Shown in pieces: positions 34,090 through 43,078 of a stretch of 64,000 nt of DNA (position 1 is its first letter; every line of letters starts with the position of its first letter). A program made the translations under genes and the position numbers. Under the pieces are notes generated by a model. It ran no database searches, was not told the DNA's origin, and saw only the letters and a program-made list of their open reading frames with translations. This DNA is from Flavobacteriales bacterium. GTDB taxonomy: Bacteria > Bacteroidota > Bacteroidia > Flavobacteriales_F > PHOS-HE28. The stretch lies in contig JACJZG010000015.1 of the NCBI GenBank assembly GCA_020635715.1, forward strand, positions 19,328 to 83,327, written 5' to 3'.

Positions 34090-35298
34090 AGCTCCTGGTG
34101 CTGCTCTCCCGCGTGCCCTATCCGCTGGAGAAGGGCGACAAGTTGCGGGCCCATCACCTGATCACACGGCTGGCCCAGCACGACCGCATCATCCTGTGCT
34201 GCCTGAGCGACGGCCCCACCGATCCGGCGCATATCGAACACCTGCGGAAGTTCTGCACGCACATCGAGGTGATCCGTGTGCCGCGCTGGCGCATCCTGTT
34301 GAAGCTGGCCACGGCGATCTTCTCCCGCCTCCCCTTCCAGGTGGCCTACTTCCACCACCGGTCCGCCCAGCGCATCATCGATCGGATCATCGAGGAGCAT
34401 CGGCCGGACGCCGTGCTCTGCCAGTTGGTGCGCACCACCGAATACCTGCGCACACATCCCACCCTGCCCAAGACGCTCGACTACATGGACACCCTTTCCA
34501 GGGCATGGAGCGTCGGACCCGCAATGCACCCTTCTACCTCCGTCCCGTATTCCATACCGAGACCCGCCGATTGATCCGGTACGAGAACCTGATGTTCGAT
34601 CTCTTCGACGAAACGGTGATCATCAGCGAGCAGGACCGCGACCTTCTCTACCATCCACTGCGCGATCGGGTGACCGTGATGCGAACGGTGTGGACACCGC
34701 GCACTTCGCCCCCAGCCGCTGGAGAAGAAGTACGACCTGGTGTTCACGGGCAACATGAACTACCCCGAACATCGACAGCGTGCTGTACCTCGTGCGCAAG
34801 GTCCTTCCCCTGGTGCATGCACAGCGCCCGGAGACGGGTCTGCTGATCTCCGGTGTGGACCCGAGCGCGGAGGTGCGCGAACTGGCGCGCAACGATCCGC
34901 GCATCGAGGTGAGCGGCTGGGTGAAGGACATCCGCCACTCCTATGCCGCAGCGCGCATCTTCATCGCTCCGATGCAGATCGGGACCGGGCTGCAGAACAA
35001 ACTGCTGGAGGCGATGGCCATGGGCATTCCCTGCATCACCAGCTCGCTCGCGAACAACGCTGTGCAGGCGGTGCCCGGCGAAAGCATCCTGATCGGGCAG
35101 AGCCCGAAGGACTATGCCGATCATATCCTGCGGTTGCTGGATGATGAGGTCGAACGGGAACGGCTGGCTGAAGCGGGTTCGCGGTTCGTGCGCACCCATT
35201 TCGACTGGGAGCGCAGCGCGGCCCACCTGGAGGAACTGCTGGTGCGCAGCACACGCCGGGTGGCCGCCGCCATGGACCAGCCCGTTGCGCGGGTGTAA
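34086..35298 (+). pseudogene. Glycosyltransferase (Stp1/GT4-like), four frameshifts
   Basis: A second glycosyltransferase, overlapping the first by 4 bases. It begins MKLLVLLSRVPYPLEKGDKL and resembles the sugar-transferase group associated with exopolysaccharide systems. Four indels interrupt it. One base is missing near 34500 (restores LSKGMERRTRNAPFYL), one near 34682 (restores VMPNGVDTAHFAP) and one in the C run at 34709-34713 (restores PQPLEKKYDLVFTGN). At 34764 there is either one extra C or two missing bases (restores YPNIDSVLYLVRKV or YPPNIDSVLYL). The final piece (LISGVDPSAEVRELARND, IGTGLQNKLLEAMAMGIPCI) is intact. No stop codon occurs in the corrected reading. Error and decay cannot be separated here. 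Confidence 0.8.
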
Positions 35299-35303
35299 AT
35301 TCG
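35296..35303 (+). promoter_or_regulatory. Promoter-like -7 box TAAATTCG before ribBA
   Basis: One mismatch to TAnnTTTG, overlapping the stop codon of the upstream gene and 13 bases before the ribBA ATG. No -33 element is convincing. Confidence 0.3.
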
Positions 35304-35316
35304 CGGCCTGGAACAC

Positions 35317-36534
35317 ATGAGGAACAGCTTCGACAGCATCGAGGATGCGATCGCCGACATCCGCGCGGGCAAAGCCGTGATCGTCGTTGATGATGAGGAC
35401 CGCGAGAACGAGGGCGACTTCGTGACCGCCGCCCGCAACGCCACGCCCGAGATGGTCAACTTCATGGCCACCCATGGACGCGGCCTCATCTGCGCCCCCC
35501 TCACCGAGGACCGCTGCGAGGCCTTGGGATTGGACCTGATGGTGCGCGATAACACCGCCCTGCACGAGACGCCCTTCACGGTGAGCGTGGACCTCAAGGG
35601 GCACGGCACCACCACGGGAATCAGCGCCAGCGACCGCAGCAAGACCATGCTCGCGCTCATCGACCCGGCGATGAAGGCGGAAGACTTCGCCCGTCCGGGC
35701 CACATCTTCCCCCTGAAGGCGCGCAAGGGCGGCGTGCTGCGCCGCACCGGGCATACCGAGGCCGGCGTGGACCTGGCGCGGCTGGCCGGTTTCGAGCCCG
35801 CGGGCTTGATCGTGGAGATCATGAACGAGGATGGCACGATGGCTCGCCTGCCCCAGTTGCAGGAGATCGCCAGGCGCTTCGACATGAAACTCATCAGCAT
35901 CGAAGACCTCGTGGCCTACCGCATGCGCACCGAGCGGCTGGTGGAACGCGAGGTGGACGTGCAGCTGCCCACCGAGCATGGCGACTTCAAGCTGGTGGCC
36001 TACCGCCAGACCACCACGGGCGACGAGCACCTGGCGCTGGTGAAAGGGACCTGGGAGCCGAATGAGCCGGTACTGGTGCGCGTGCACAGCAGCTGCGTCA
36101 CCGGCGACATCTTCGGGAGCTGCCGTTGCGATTGCGGCCCGCAGCTGCACCGCGCCATGGAGATGATCGATGCCGAAGGCAAGGGCGTGATCGTGTACAT
36201 GCAGCAGGAAGGGCGCGGCATCGGACTGCTGAACAAGCTGAAGGCGTATAAACTGCAGGAGCAGGGCGCGGACACGGTGGAGGCCAACCTGATGCTCGGC
36301 TTCGACATGGATGCACGCGATTACGGTGTGGGCGCCCAGATCCTGCACGACCTGGGCGTGCGCCGGATGAAGTTGCTCACGAACAACCCCCGCAAACGGA
36401 CGGGACTTGTGGGCTACGGTCTGGAGATCGTGGAGAACCTGCCGATCGAGATCACGGCCAACGCGCACAACCGCGACTACCTGCTCACCAAGAAGCGCAA
36501 GCTCGGCCACCACCTGGGTCTGGACGAAGCCTGA
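35317..36534 (+). CDS. ribBA: Bifunctional 3,4-dihydroxy-2-butanone-4-phosphate synthase / GTP cyclohydrolase II
   Basis: A 405-residue enzyme carrying two steps of riboflavin synthesis. The N-terminal RibB domain (residues 1 to ~200) has VVDDEDRENEGDFVTAARNA with the metal-binding acidic cluster, THGRGLICAPL and RRTGHTEAGVDLARLAG. The C-terminal RibA domain (from ~205) has the zinc site VHSSCVTGDIFGSCRCDCG and the GTP-binding QQEGRGIGLLNKLKAYKLQE, plus LLTNNPRKRTGL. Length is normal. Its stop abuts the stop of the convergent tamB gene, the two forming TGATCA. No riboswitch of the FMN type is seen upstream, where the preceding gene ends only 18 bases away. Confidence 0.97.
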   Translation: MRNSFDSIEDAIADIRAGKAVIVVDDEDRENEGDFVTAARNATPEMVNFMATHGRGLICAPLTEDRCEALGLDLMVRDNTALHETPFTVSVDLKGHGTTTGISASDRSKTMLALIDPAMKAEDFARPGHIFPLKARKGGVLRRTGHTEAGVDLARLAGFEPAGLIVEIMNEDGTMARLPQLQEIARRFDMKLISIEDLVAYRMRTERLVEREVDVQLPTEHGDFKLVAYRQTTTGDEHLALVKGTWEPNEPVLVRVHSSCVTGDIFGSCRCDCGPQLHRAMEMIDAEGKGVIVYMQQEGRGIGLLNKLKAYKLQEQGADTVEANLMLGFDMDARDYGVGAQILHDLGVRRMKLLTNNPRKRTGLVGYGLEIVENLPIEITANAHNRDYLLTKKRKLGHHLGLDEA

Positions 36535-39500
36535 TCAGTCGAAGACGCGGTCCTTGCTGGCCGGCCTGAAGTTGTTCAGCAGCTTCTGCCAGAGCTCGTT
36601 CCAATCGCGGAACTCCTCGCGGTAGGCCACTCCCGCTCCCTGCGTGGTGGGTGCCTGGTCCGAGCGGTTGAGGTTGCGGTCGTTGCTCACGCTGAAGGCC
36701 TTCGCGCGCAGCCGCCCTTCCGGGGTAAGCAGGTACTCCAACTGGAAGTCGCCGATGAGGCCGTTGTTGTTGGTGGTGTTCTGCGCGTTCGTGCTCACAC
36801 CCACGTTCGTGGTGAGCAGCAGACGTTCGTTGAAGAGTTGGGTGCTCATGGCCACCGCGAGCTCGTCCTGGGTGATGTTGTCCCCCGGCCGGTAGTTGAC
36901 CCCCAGGTCGAAGGCATTGCTGAGCTTGGACAACCAGTTGCTCACCTGGTTGCTCAGCAGTTCGAAACCGGTCGTCTCCACCACGTTCCCCCCACTGCCC
37001 GGCGACCCGCTGCCGGCCAGGCTCTGCGGCTGGATGAAGCGGTTCAGTACGATCAACGCGAAGACCTGCCTGTTGCGTTCCTGCTCGGTGCTCAGCACGC
37101 TGTTCACCCGGGTGCGGATGTCGTCATCCACCGTGGGCATGCGCACCTCGAAGCCGATCTCCGGGTTCATCAGGTTCTCGCGCAATTGCATCACCACATC
37201 CACCGGCACCCGCTTCTTGTAGGCGTCGTTCTTCTCGAACATGATGTCGTACAGCGGTGCGCGCACCCGATACTGCGCCTGTATGTCGAGCTGCGCGTCG
37301 AGGGGATCACCATACCAAACGATCCGACCACCAGGAACCACTTCGAAGCGCTTGTTCACCACGTTGCGGAGGGTGAACAGGTAATCGCCTTCGGTCACCT
37401 CCACCTGGCCGCGCATGCGGAATTCGCCGGTCTGGCTCACGGTCATTTCCATATCGCCCTGGCCGCGACCCGCCATCACGTCGCCAATGGTCGGGTCGAA
37501 GATGAGCTCGAAGTGCGCATCGGGCGTAACGCGGGCCTTCAGGTCCAACGCGATGCCCGTGAGGTCCACTTCCTCCTCGGTGGCCGTGCTGTCACTTGAA
37601 ACGAAACGCACGAAGCCCACGTCCGAGACCTCGGTGCTTCCACCAACAGGGAAGTGGATGTCCGTGCCCGGTCCGGTGGATGCGTCCACCGTGATCTCCA
37701 GTTGGTCCACACTGCCGCTCACTTCCACATCACCATTGGCGAACGCCTTGCCATAGTACAGGGAGTTGTCCGCGACGGTGGTGTTCAGCACCATCAGGTT
37801 CTTCACGGTACCCCAGACGTTGAAGTTCCAGGCGCGCAATCCATCGTGCAGGATGGTGCCGCCGATCCGTCCGGTGTTGCCCTCCTCGTCGCGGATGGTC
37901 ACCAGGTCCAACGCGAACATGTCCGGTGCGATCTTCACCTTGTTCGAGAAGGTGTACAAGGTGTTGAGGTAATCGATGCGCAACCCCGCATTGTCCAGGT
38001 CCACCACCCCGTTCACCAGCGGGTGCGCGAGGTCACCGCTCACATCCACGGTACCGGTGACCGTTCCCTGGATGTCGCTGATCCCCTCGGGAAGGTACGG
38101 ATCGATGAAGGTGAGGTCGAAGCGATCGAAGACGAGATCGATGTCCAACTTGTTCTCCTGCTTGGGCTCCATGCGCCCCACGAAGTCCAATGCCTTCAAA
38201 GGCCCGCGCGTCAGTTCGCCGGAGAGCGCCACGGAGCCTGTTTCCTCGGACCAGTCCGCATGGAACCGGATGTCCCCCACCGGCTTGTCCTCCACCTGCA
38301 CACTGTCCGCGCAGAGGTAGCTTTCGAGATAGGGCGTGCCATAAAGGTCGTACAAGCGGCCATCACCGCTCACCGTGCCGTCGATCGGCGGACCCTCCAT
38401 CAGCGGTCGGAAGTTCGCGATATCCACGTCGTGCAACGCGAACAGGAGCGCCTCCCGCGGATCCCTGCTCATGCGCCCGCTCACCGCGATCCGCTGCACC
38501 CCGTTCTCCAGCATGAGCGTATCCACCAGCACGGTGGACGAGTCGATGACGATGTGCGCCACCTCCTCGTTGCGCCAGTTGCCCCGCCCAAGATGCAGCG
38601 TGCTGGGCAGCAGGTCGAGGTCCACCGAGCGCAAGCCGCGCACCTGTCCCTGCACATCCAGATGGCCGTTGGTGCCGCTGTTCGATCCGGCCCAGCCGGC
38701 GGCCAGTTCGATCTCGTCCTGGTAGGCCAGGCCGGTCAGTTCCGATCCCACGAACCACATGCTGTCCCGGTAGGTCTGCCTGCTGCTCCGCAGGGCGAAG
38801 GCCAGCACATCCACCGTCTTCTCCGTCATCAATTCCACGCTGTCCAACCGCAGGTCACCATAGACCATCCAGGGGATCTGTGCGGACACGTCCACATCGA
38901 AGGCCCTACTGTCCATGGATCCCGATACGGAGGCACCGGGCGCCACCCGCAGCTGGGGAAGGACGAGGTCCAGCACCGCGTCGGAATTGCGCGTGGTGAC
39001 GGTAAAGGTGAACTGCTGCTCAGCCTGTCGATAATCGACCTCGTTGCCCAGGGAGGGGAATACGCTGAAGACGGTGTTGGTGACCAAGGTCGGCAGATGC
39101 GTCGGTTGGAAGAGCCCCTCCACGCGCGCGCTGGCAAAGTCCGCATCCAGTTCCACGATGTTCCGGCCCGACCCGCGTCCACTGCGCAAGGTGATGTCGC
39201 CCAGCTCGTGATCCATGTCCCCCACGCAATACGAGATGTCCCGCGCGCTCAAGGAACCCAGGAGGCTGTCCGGGCTGAAACGACCGGCCGCGGTCACATC
39301 CATCTTCAAGGAGTTGTAGCCCGGCGTCTTCACGAAGCCCAAGGCATGCAGGTCCATGTGGTCCACCTGTGCACGGAAGTCAACCTGAGGCCATCGTTGG
39401 CGCAGGTCAGCGAGCCCTTCGAAACGCAGCCTCAACTTCTCATCGGCCACGCTCAGGTCCCCGTTGAAGAGGTTCCGCTCCAAACGTCCGTTCGCGGTGA

Positions 39501-41022
39501 TGCCTGTTATGCTCCTTCCGTTGACGGTGATCATCGGAAAGGTCCCCTCGAGGTCCGCCTGGGCCGTTTCCAAGCTGCGTCCCGTCGCCTTGAGCCGGAG
39601 GTTCGCAGCGAGTGGCCCAAGGGTGCTCGTACCGGTCAATGGTCCGAGGTCGAACCCCGGCGTGACCACCCGCCCGGCAATGGTGAAGACATCGCTCACC
39701 GTATCCCGTTCGTAGCTCATATCGGTGTTCAACACCCCGAGTTGCGTGGTGGTACGCCCATAGGCCGTGAAGGCGCGCAAGAAGCCGGTGAAGTTCCCGC
39801 TGAAGGCGATGCGGCCCAGTCGATGCACCTCCGCAGGAAGAACAAGGTGTTCTCCGGAGGTGAAGGGCGGTATGGGCAGGCCGGTGAGATCCCCGGGATC
39901 GGTGGCAAGCTCATCGATGTCCAACAGCATGAAGGTGTTCATGATGTCCGGCAATCCGCTCAATTCCGCCGCACCGAAGAACCGCGAACGCTCACCGAAG
40001 GCGATGCGCAGGTTCCTGCCCTTCAATTCGGCAATGGTGCCCCGGATGCGGCCGCTCACTTCCATGGGATAATGGATCCCCTCCAGACCCGGGGCGAACA
40101 GGGCGATGTCCGCGAAGTCCACATGCGCCGTGTCCAGGTCCACGCGCATCATCACCTTTTCATTGAACGCGTTGTAGTCCCGCCAGTTCTCCGTGGTGAA
40201 GCGCATCTCTCCATCCGCGGCAGACAGGGGCGTGCGCAAGCGCAGGTCCTGGATCAGGATCCCTTTGCCGCTCACTGCGGTGCGCCCGCTCAGCTCTGTG
40301 ACCTGCAGCCCCCCCTGTTCCGTCAAGCGAAGCCTGTTGAGATCGGCAGTGATGGAATCGCCAATGACCTCGAGGCCGCGACCTGCGATGTGCGCATGGG
40401 TCACTCCCACATGCTCGAAGTCCACACCGAAGGGCAGGCGCGGTGCGTTCTCGTTGTCGAAGGTGAAGTGCAGCTCATCCAGGTTGAAACGCGTGCAGCG
40501 GATGATCCAATCGTCACTGGCACTGGTGGTATCCCCTTCACCGAGACGGTCCAGTAACAGGGTGAGATTGCTCTTGGTGCCTCCCGCCGGCGTGCGCAGC
40601 CGGAACCGGACCTCCTCGAGGTCGAAACCCGTCATGCTCACGAGGTGCGCCCCGGGGTGTACGCGCAGCCCTTTCAAACGAAGTGAACCGGCCGAGATCA
40701 GGGTATCGGCATCGAGGTCGGCAACGAAGAGGCGCTCGAGCACAAGCTGTCCTTTCAGCGAAAGGGCCACCCGGCCGATACGCACCTCGGTACCCAGTTC
40801 CTGCGAGGCCCGCTCGCTCAGCCAGCCCACCACCCGGGTCTGCACGGGAGACCACAGCAGTAGCAGCGCGGTGAGCAGGAACAGACCGACCGCCACCCCG
40901 ATGAGGATGCCGATCCAGCGGAGCACCCTGCCCGTCCATCGATATATGTCACGCGCCGCCAGCCGTGTAGTTTTGCCGACTTCTACGCAAGAAGCGGGCC
41001 TTGTGCCCAAAAGTAGCCGCAT
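36535..41022 (-). CDS. tamB: Translocation/assembly module TamB (DUF490) protein
   Basis: About 1495 residues, an envelope-spanning protein of the TamB/AsmA-like bridge family that helps outer-membrane biogenesis or lipid transport between membranes. A basic N-terminus is followed by one membrane helix (WIGILIGVAVGLFLLTALLL), a long repetitive beta-taco region, and the C-terminal DUF490 domain (AQYRVRAPLYDIMFEKND, VNYRPGDNITQDELAVAMST). The start is uncertain: ATG at 41022 overlaps the divergent tsaD start, while GTG at 40926, just before the helix, would leave 94 bp between the genes with a tsaD promoter box inside. The gene is closely convergent with ribBA. Confidence 0.92.
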   Translation of the reverse strand: MRLLLGTRPASCVEVGKTTRLAARDIYRWTGRVLRWIGILIGVAVGLFLLTALLLLWSPVQTRVVGWLSERASQELGTEVRIGRVALSLKGQLVLERLFVADLDADTLISAGSLRLKGLRVHPGAHLVSMTGFDLEEVRFRLRTPAGGTKSNLTLLLDRLGEGDTTSASDDWIIRCTRFNLDELHFTFDNENAPRLPFGVDFEHVGVTHAHIAGRGLEVIGDSITADLNRLRLTEQGGLQVTELSGRTAVSGKGILIQDLRLRTPLSAADGEMRFTTENWRDYNAFNEKVMMRVDLDTAHVDFADIALFAPGLEGIHYPMEVSGRIRGTIAELKGRNLRIAFGERSRFFGAAELSGLPDIMNTFMLLDIDELATDPGDLTGLPIPPFTSGEHLVLPAEVHRLGRIAFSGNFTGFLRAFTAYGRTTTQLGVLNTDMSYERDTVSDVFTIAGRVVTPGFDLGPLTGTSTLGPLAANLRLKATGRSLETAQADLEGTFPMITVNGRSITGITANGRLERNLFNGDLSVADEKLRLRFEGLADLRQRWPQVDFRAQVDHMDLHALGFVKTPGYNSLKMDVTAAGRFSPDSLLGSLSARDISYCVGDMDHELGDITLRSGRGSGRNIVELDADFASARVEGLFQPTHLPTLVTNTVFSVFPSLGNEVDYRQAEQQFTFTVTTRNSDAVLDLVLPQLRVAPGASVSGSMDSRAFDVDVSAQIPWMVYGDLRLDSVELMTEKTVDVLAFALRSSRQTYRDSMWFVGSELTGLAYQDEIELAAGWAGSNSGTNGHLDVQGQVRGLRSVDLDLLPSTLHLGRGNWRNEEVAHIVIDSSTVLVDTLMLENGVQRIAVSGRMSRDPREALLFALHDVDIANFRPLMEGPPIDGTVSGDGRLYDLYGTPYLESYLCADSVQVEDKPVGDIRFHADWSEETGSVALSGELTRGPLKALDFVGRMEPKQENKLDIDLVFDRFDLTFIDPYLPEGISDIQGTVTGTVDVSGDLAHPLVNGVVDLDNAGLRIDYLNTLYTFSNKVKIAPDMFALDLVTIRDEEGNTGRIGGTILHDGLRAWNFNVWGTVKNLMVLNTTVADNSLYYGKAFANGDVEVSGSVDQLEITVDASTGPGTDIHFPVGGSTEVSDVGFVRFVSSDSTATEEEVDLTGIALDLKARVTPDAHFELIFDPTIGDVMAGRGQGDMEMTVSQTGEFRMRGQVEVTEGDYLFTLRNVVNKRFEVVPGGRIVWYGDPLDAQLDIQAQYRVRAPLYDIMFEKNDAYKKRVPVDVVMQLRENLMNPEIGFEVRMPTVDDDIRTRVNSVLSTEQERNRQVFALIVLNRFIQPQSLAGSGSPGSGGNVVETTGFELLSNQVSNWLSKLSNAFDLGVNYRPGDNITQDELAVAMSTQLFNERLLLTTNVGVSTNAQNTTNNNGLIGDFQLEYLLTPEGRLRAKAFSVSNDRNLNRSDQAPTTQGAGVAYREEFRDWNELWQKLLNNFRPASKDRVFD
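40968..40975 (+). promoter_or_regulatory. Promoter -7 box TAGTTTTG for tsaD
   Basis: Exact TAnnTTTG match, 45 bases before the tsaD ATG. It lies inside the tamB frame if tamB starts at 41022 and in the spacer if it starts at 40926. No TTG at 19-20 bases upstream. Confidence 0.4.
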
Positions 41023-42034
41023 GCCCCCTCCGATCATCGTGCTCGGGATCGAAAGCTCCTGCGACGAGACCGCCGCTGCGGTGCTGGTGGACGGCCGTGT
41101 GCGGTCCAATGTGGTGGCGGGGCAGGAAGTGCATGCCCAGTGGGGCGGTGTCGTGCCCGAACTGGCGAGCAGGGCGCATCAGGAACACATCGTACCGGTG
41201 GTGGACAATGCGCTGCGGCAGGCCGGGGTTCACCGGAAGGACCTCAGCGCGGTGGCCTTCACCCAGGGCCCCGGCCTCATTGGCGCCCTGCTCGTGGGCA
41301 CTTGTTTCGCACGTTCACTGGCGCAGGGCCTGGGCACCCCCCTGTTGGGCGTGGATCATATGCAGGCCCATGTACTGGCCCATTTCATTCGCGACGGCGC
41401 GGATCGGCCCGTCCCGCCCTTCCCCTTCCTGAACCTGACCGTAAGCGGGGGGCATACCCTGCTCGTTCTGGTGAAGTCCCCCTTGGACATGGAGGTCATC
41501 GGCACCACGGTGGATGATGCCGCAGGAGAGGCCTTTGACAAGGCGGCGAAGGTGCTTGGACTGCCCTATCCGGGCGGACCGCTCATCGACCGGAACGCCG
41601 CAGGTGGTGACCCTCGGCGGTTCAAGCTCCCCATGCCCCAGGTGCCTGGTACGAATTTCAGCTTCAGCGGCATCAAGACCGCCTTCAACCTATTGGTACA
41701 ACGCGGTCTCCGCGATGACCCGGCCTTCGTTCAACAGGAACAGGCCCATCTCTGCGCGTCCCTGCAACAGAGCATCGTGGACGTGCTGTTGCGCAAGGTG
41801 CAGAAGGCCGCACGTTCCCACGGCGTTCAGCACATCGCCATGAGCGGCGGGGTCAGTGCGAATTCCGCACTCCGGCAGCAGTTCACCACGCTCGCGGAAC
41901 GGGAAGGTTGGAAGGCTTATGTCCCCCCCCCGGCCTATTGCACGGATAACGGAGCCATGGTGGCGATGGCCGGGCATTTCCTGCTGGAGGCGGGTCGAAC
42001 CGTCGGGCTCGATGCCATCCCGCACACCCGGTAG
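41021..42034 (+). CDS. tsaD: tRNA N6-adenosine threonylcarbamoyltransferase TsaD
   Basis: A 337-residue enzyme that transfers the threonylcarbamoyl group to A37 of tRNAs reading ANN codons, working with TsaB and TsaE. The ASKHA nucleotide-binding start IIVLGIESSCDETAAAVLVD, the metal-binding HxxxH in DHMQAHVLAHF, the FLNLTVSGGHTLLVL block, DDAAGEAFDKAAKVLGLPYP and the C-terminal CTDNGAMVAMAG are all present. Length matches the family. The ATG at 41021 begins MPPPIIVLGIESSCDE; an open frame extends far upstream but is antisense to tamB and not part of the gene. Confidence 0.97.
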   Translation: MPPPIIVLGIESSCDETAAAVLVDGRVRSNVVAGQEVHAQWGGVVPELASRAHQEHIVPVVDNALRQAGVHRKDLSAVAFTQGPGLIGALLVGTCFARSLAQGLGTPLLGVDHMQAHVLAHFIRDGADRPVPPFPFLNLTVSGGHTLLVLVKSPLDMEVIGTTVDDAAGEAFDKAAKVLGLPYPGGPLIDRNAAGGDPRRFKLPMPQVPGTNFSFSGIKTAFNLLVQRGLRDDPAFVQQEQAHLCASLQQSIVDVLLRKVQKAARSHGVQHIAMSGGVSANSALRQQFTTLAEREGWKAYVPPPAYCTDNGAMVAMAGHFLLEAGRTVGLDAIPHTR

Positions 42035-42079
42035 TTGATAGTGTGGCATCGGTCTTGCGCTTACCCGACGCTGACCTTG

Positions 42080-42087
42080 TACTTTTG
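42080..42087 (+). promoter_or_regulatory. Promoter -7 box TACTTTTG for the TPR gene
   Basis: Exact TAnnTTTG match 10 bases before the ATG at 42098; a TTG at 42055-42057 lies 22 bases upstream, slightly longer than the usual spacer. The implied leader is only a few bases long. Confidence 0.5.
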
Positions 42088-42097
42088 CACACTGTCC

Positions 42098-43075
42098 ATG
42101 CGACACCTCCACTCCTCCGGCGTGCTGATCCGCAACCTCCTTCCGCTCGCCGCCCTGCTGCTCACCTTGCCGGTCTTCGCCCAGTCGGGGGAGACGCGGA
42201 TCCTCGTCATGAAGGGAGATTCGATGTTGCAGCTGGAGAAACCGCAGCGCGCGTTGGAGTTCTACGAGAAGGCCGTGAAGGCGGAACCCAGCGCCTATAC
42301 CCTGCTTGCCCGGGCCAGAGCGTGGTACATGATGGAGCGGAACGACCGTTTCGTACAGGATGTGGATGCCGCGCTCGCCAAGGACAGCACCAGCTCGAAC
42401 GGCCATTATCAACGGGCACTGTACTCGCTTCGCGCGCAGGACCCGGCGCTTGCTGAGAAACACGCCACCAAGGCGATCGACCTGGCCACGGTGCCCGTGG
42501 TGAAGGCCCAAGCCTACCTGGTGCGCGGTCTTGCGCGCAGCGAGATGAAGAAGGTGCCCACGGCGGTGGAGGACCTGGAGGCGGGACTGGCCGGTGCGGG
42601 CGATGATCTTGAAGCGATGAAGACGCTCGCGCGCCTGTACGACCAGGAAGGCCGGCATGCGGACGCGCTGCGGATCCTGGAGAAGCTGTGCGTGGTGGAA
42701 CCTGCACAGGTGGGTCATTGGACGAACCGGGGATTCGAACTGACCATGCTTGGCCGATACGATGAGGCGCTGAAGATGATCCAGGAGGCGCTGAGCATGG
42801 ACAAGGATGAACCCGTGGCCCTCAGCAACCGCGCCTACGTGCGCATGATGCTCGGCGAGGAGGAGGAGGCCTGGAACGACATCGAACGCAGTCTTCGCTT
42901 CTACCCTTCCAATGCCTTCGCCCTGCGCACCCGGGCATTGCTGCGCATCAAAAAAGGCGATCGGGTGAAGGCTTGCGAGGACCTCACCCTGGCCAAAGCC
43001 CTGGGCGGTGTGCCCGAGGTGGACAAGTTGATCAAGGAGAACTGCGATACCAGCGCGCCCCAGAAACGCCGGTGA
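42098..43075 (+). CDS. Exported tetratricopeptide-repeat protein
   Basis: 325 residues with a signal peptide (LLPLAALLLTLPVFAQSGE). Several TPR-like helical pairs follow: MLQLEKPQRALEFYEKAVKA, the QRALYSLRAQDPALAEKHAT segment, LYDQEGRHADALRILEKL and MLGRYDEALKMIQEALSMD. This gives a helical scaffold for protein-protein contacts, probably in the periplasm. No catalytic domain or sorting signal is visible. The ATG at 42098 directly precedes the signal peptide. The 3' end lies 3 bases from the convergent choice-of-anchor gene. Confidence 0.85.
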   Translation: MRHLHSSGVLIRNLLPLAALLLTLPVFAQSGETRILVMKGDSMLQLEKPQRALEFYEKAVKAEPSAYTLLARARAWYMMERNDRFVQDVDAALAKDSTSSNGHYQRALYSLRAQDPALAEKHATKAIDLATVPVVKAQAYLVRGLARSEMKKVPTAVEDLEAGLAGAGDDLEAMKTLARLYDQEGRHADALRILEKLCVVEPAQVGHWTNRGFELTMLGRYDEALKMIQEALSMDKDEPVALSNRAYVRMMLGEEEEAWNDIERSLRFYPSNAFALRTRALLRIKKGDRVKACEDLTLAKALGGVPEVDKLIKENCDTSAPQKRR

Positions 43076-43078
43076 TCG

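Noticed and set aside
35299..35316. An FMN riboswitch before ribBA
   Set aside because: Only 18 bases separate ribBA from the upstream gene and no RFN-element sequence is visible in the 3' end of that gene.
34744..36513. A 589-codon minus-strand open frame across ribBA and the second glycosyltransferase
   Set aside because: RibBA on the plus strand is unmistakable, and the antisense translation has only His/Ala/Val-rich low-information sequence.
37654..40557. A 967-codon open frame on the plus strand
   Set aside because: It lies antisense to tamB in GC-rich DNA; its translation is a His/Gly/Arg-rich composition without family residues, whereas the minus frame has a clear TamB layout.
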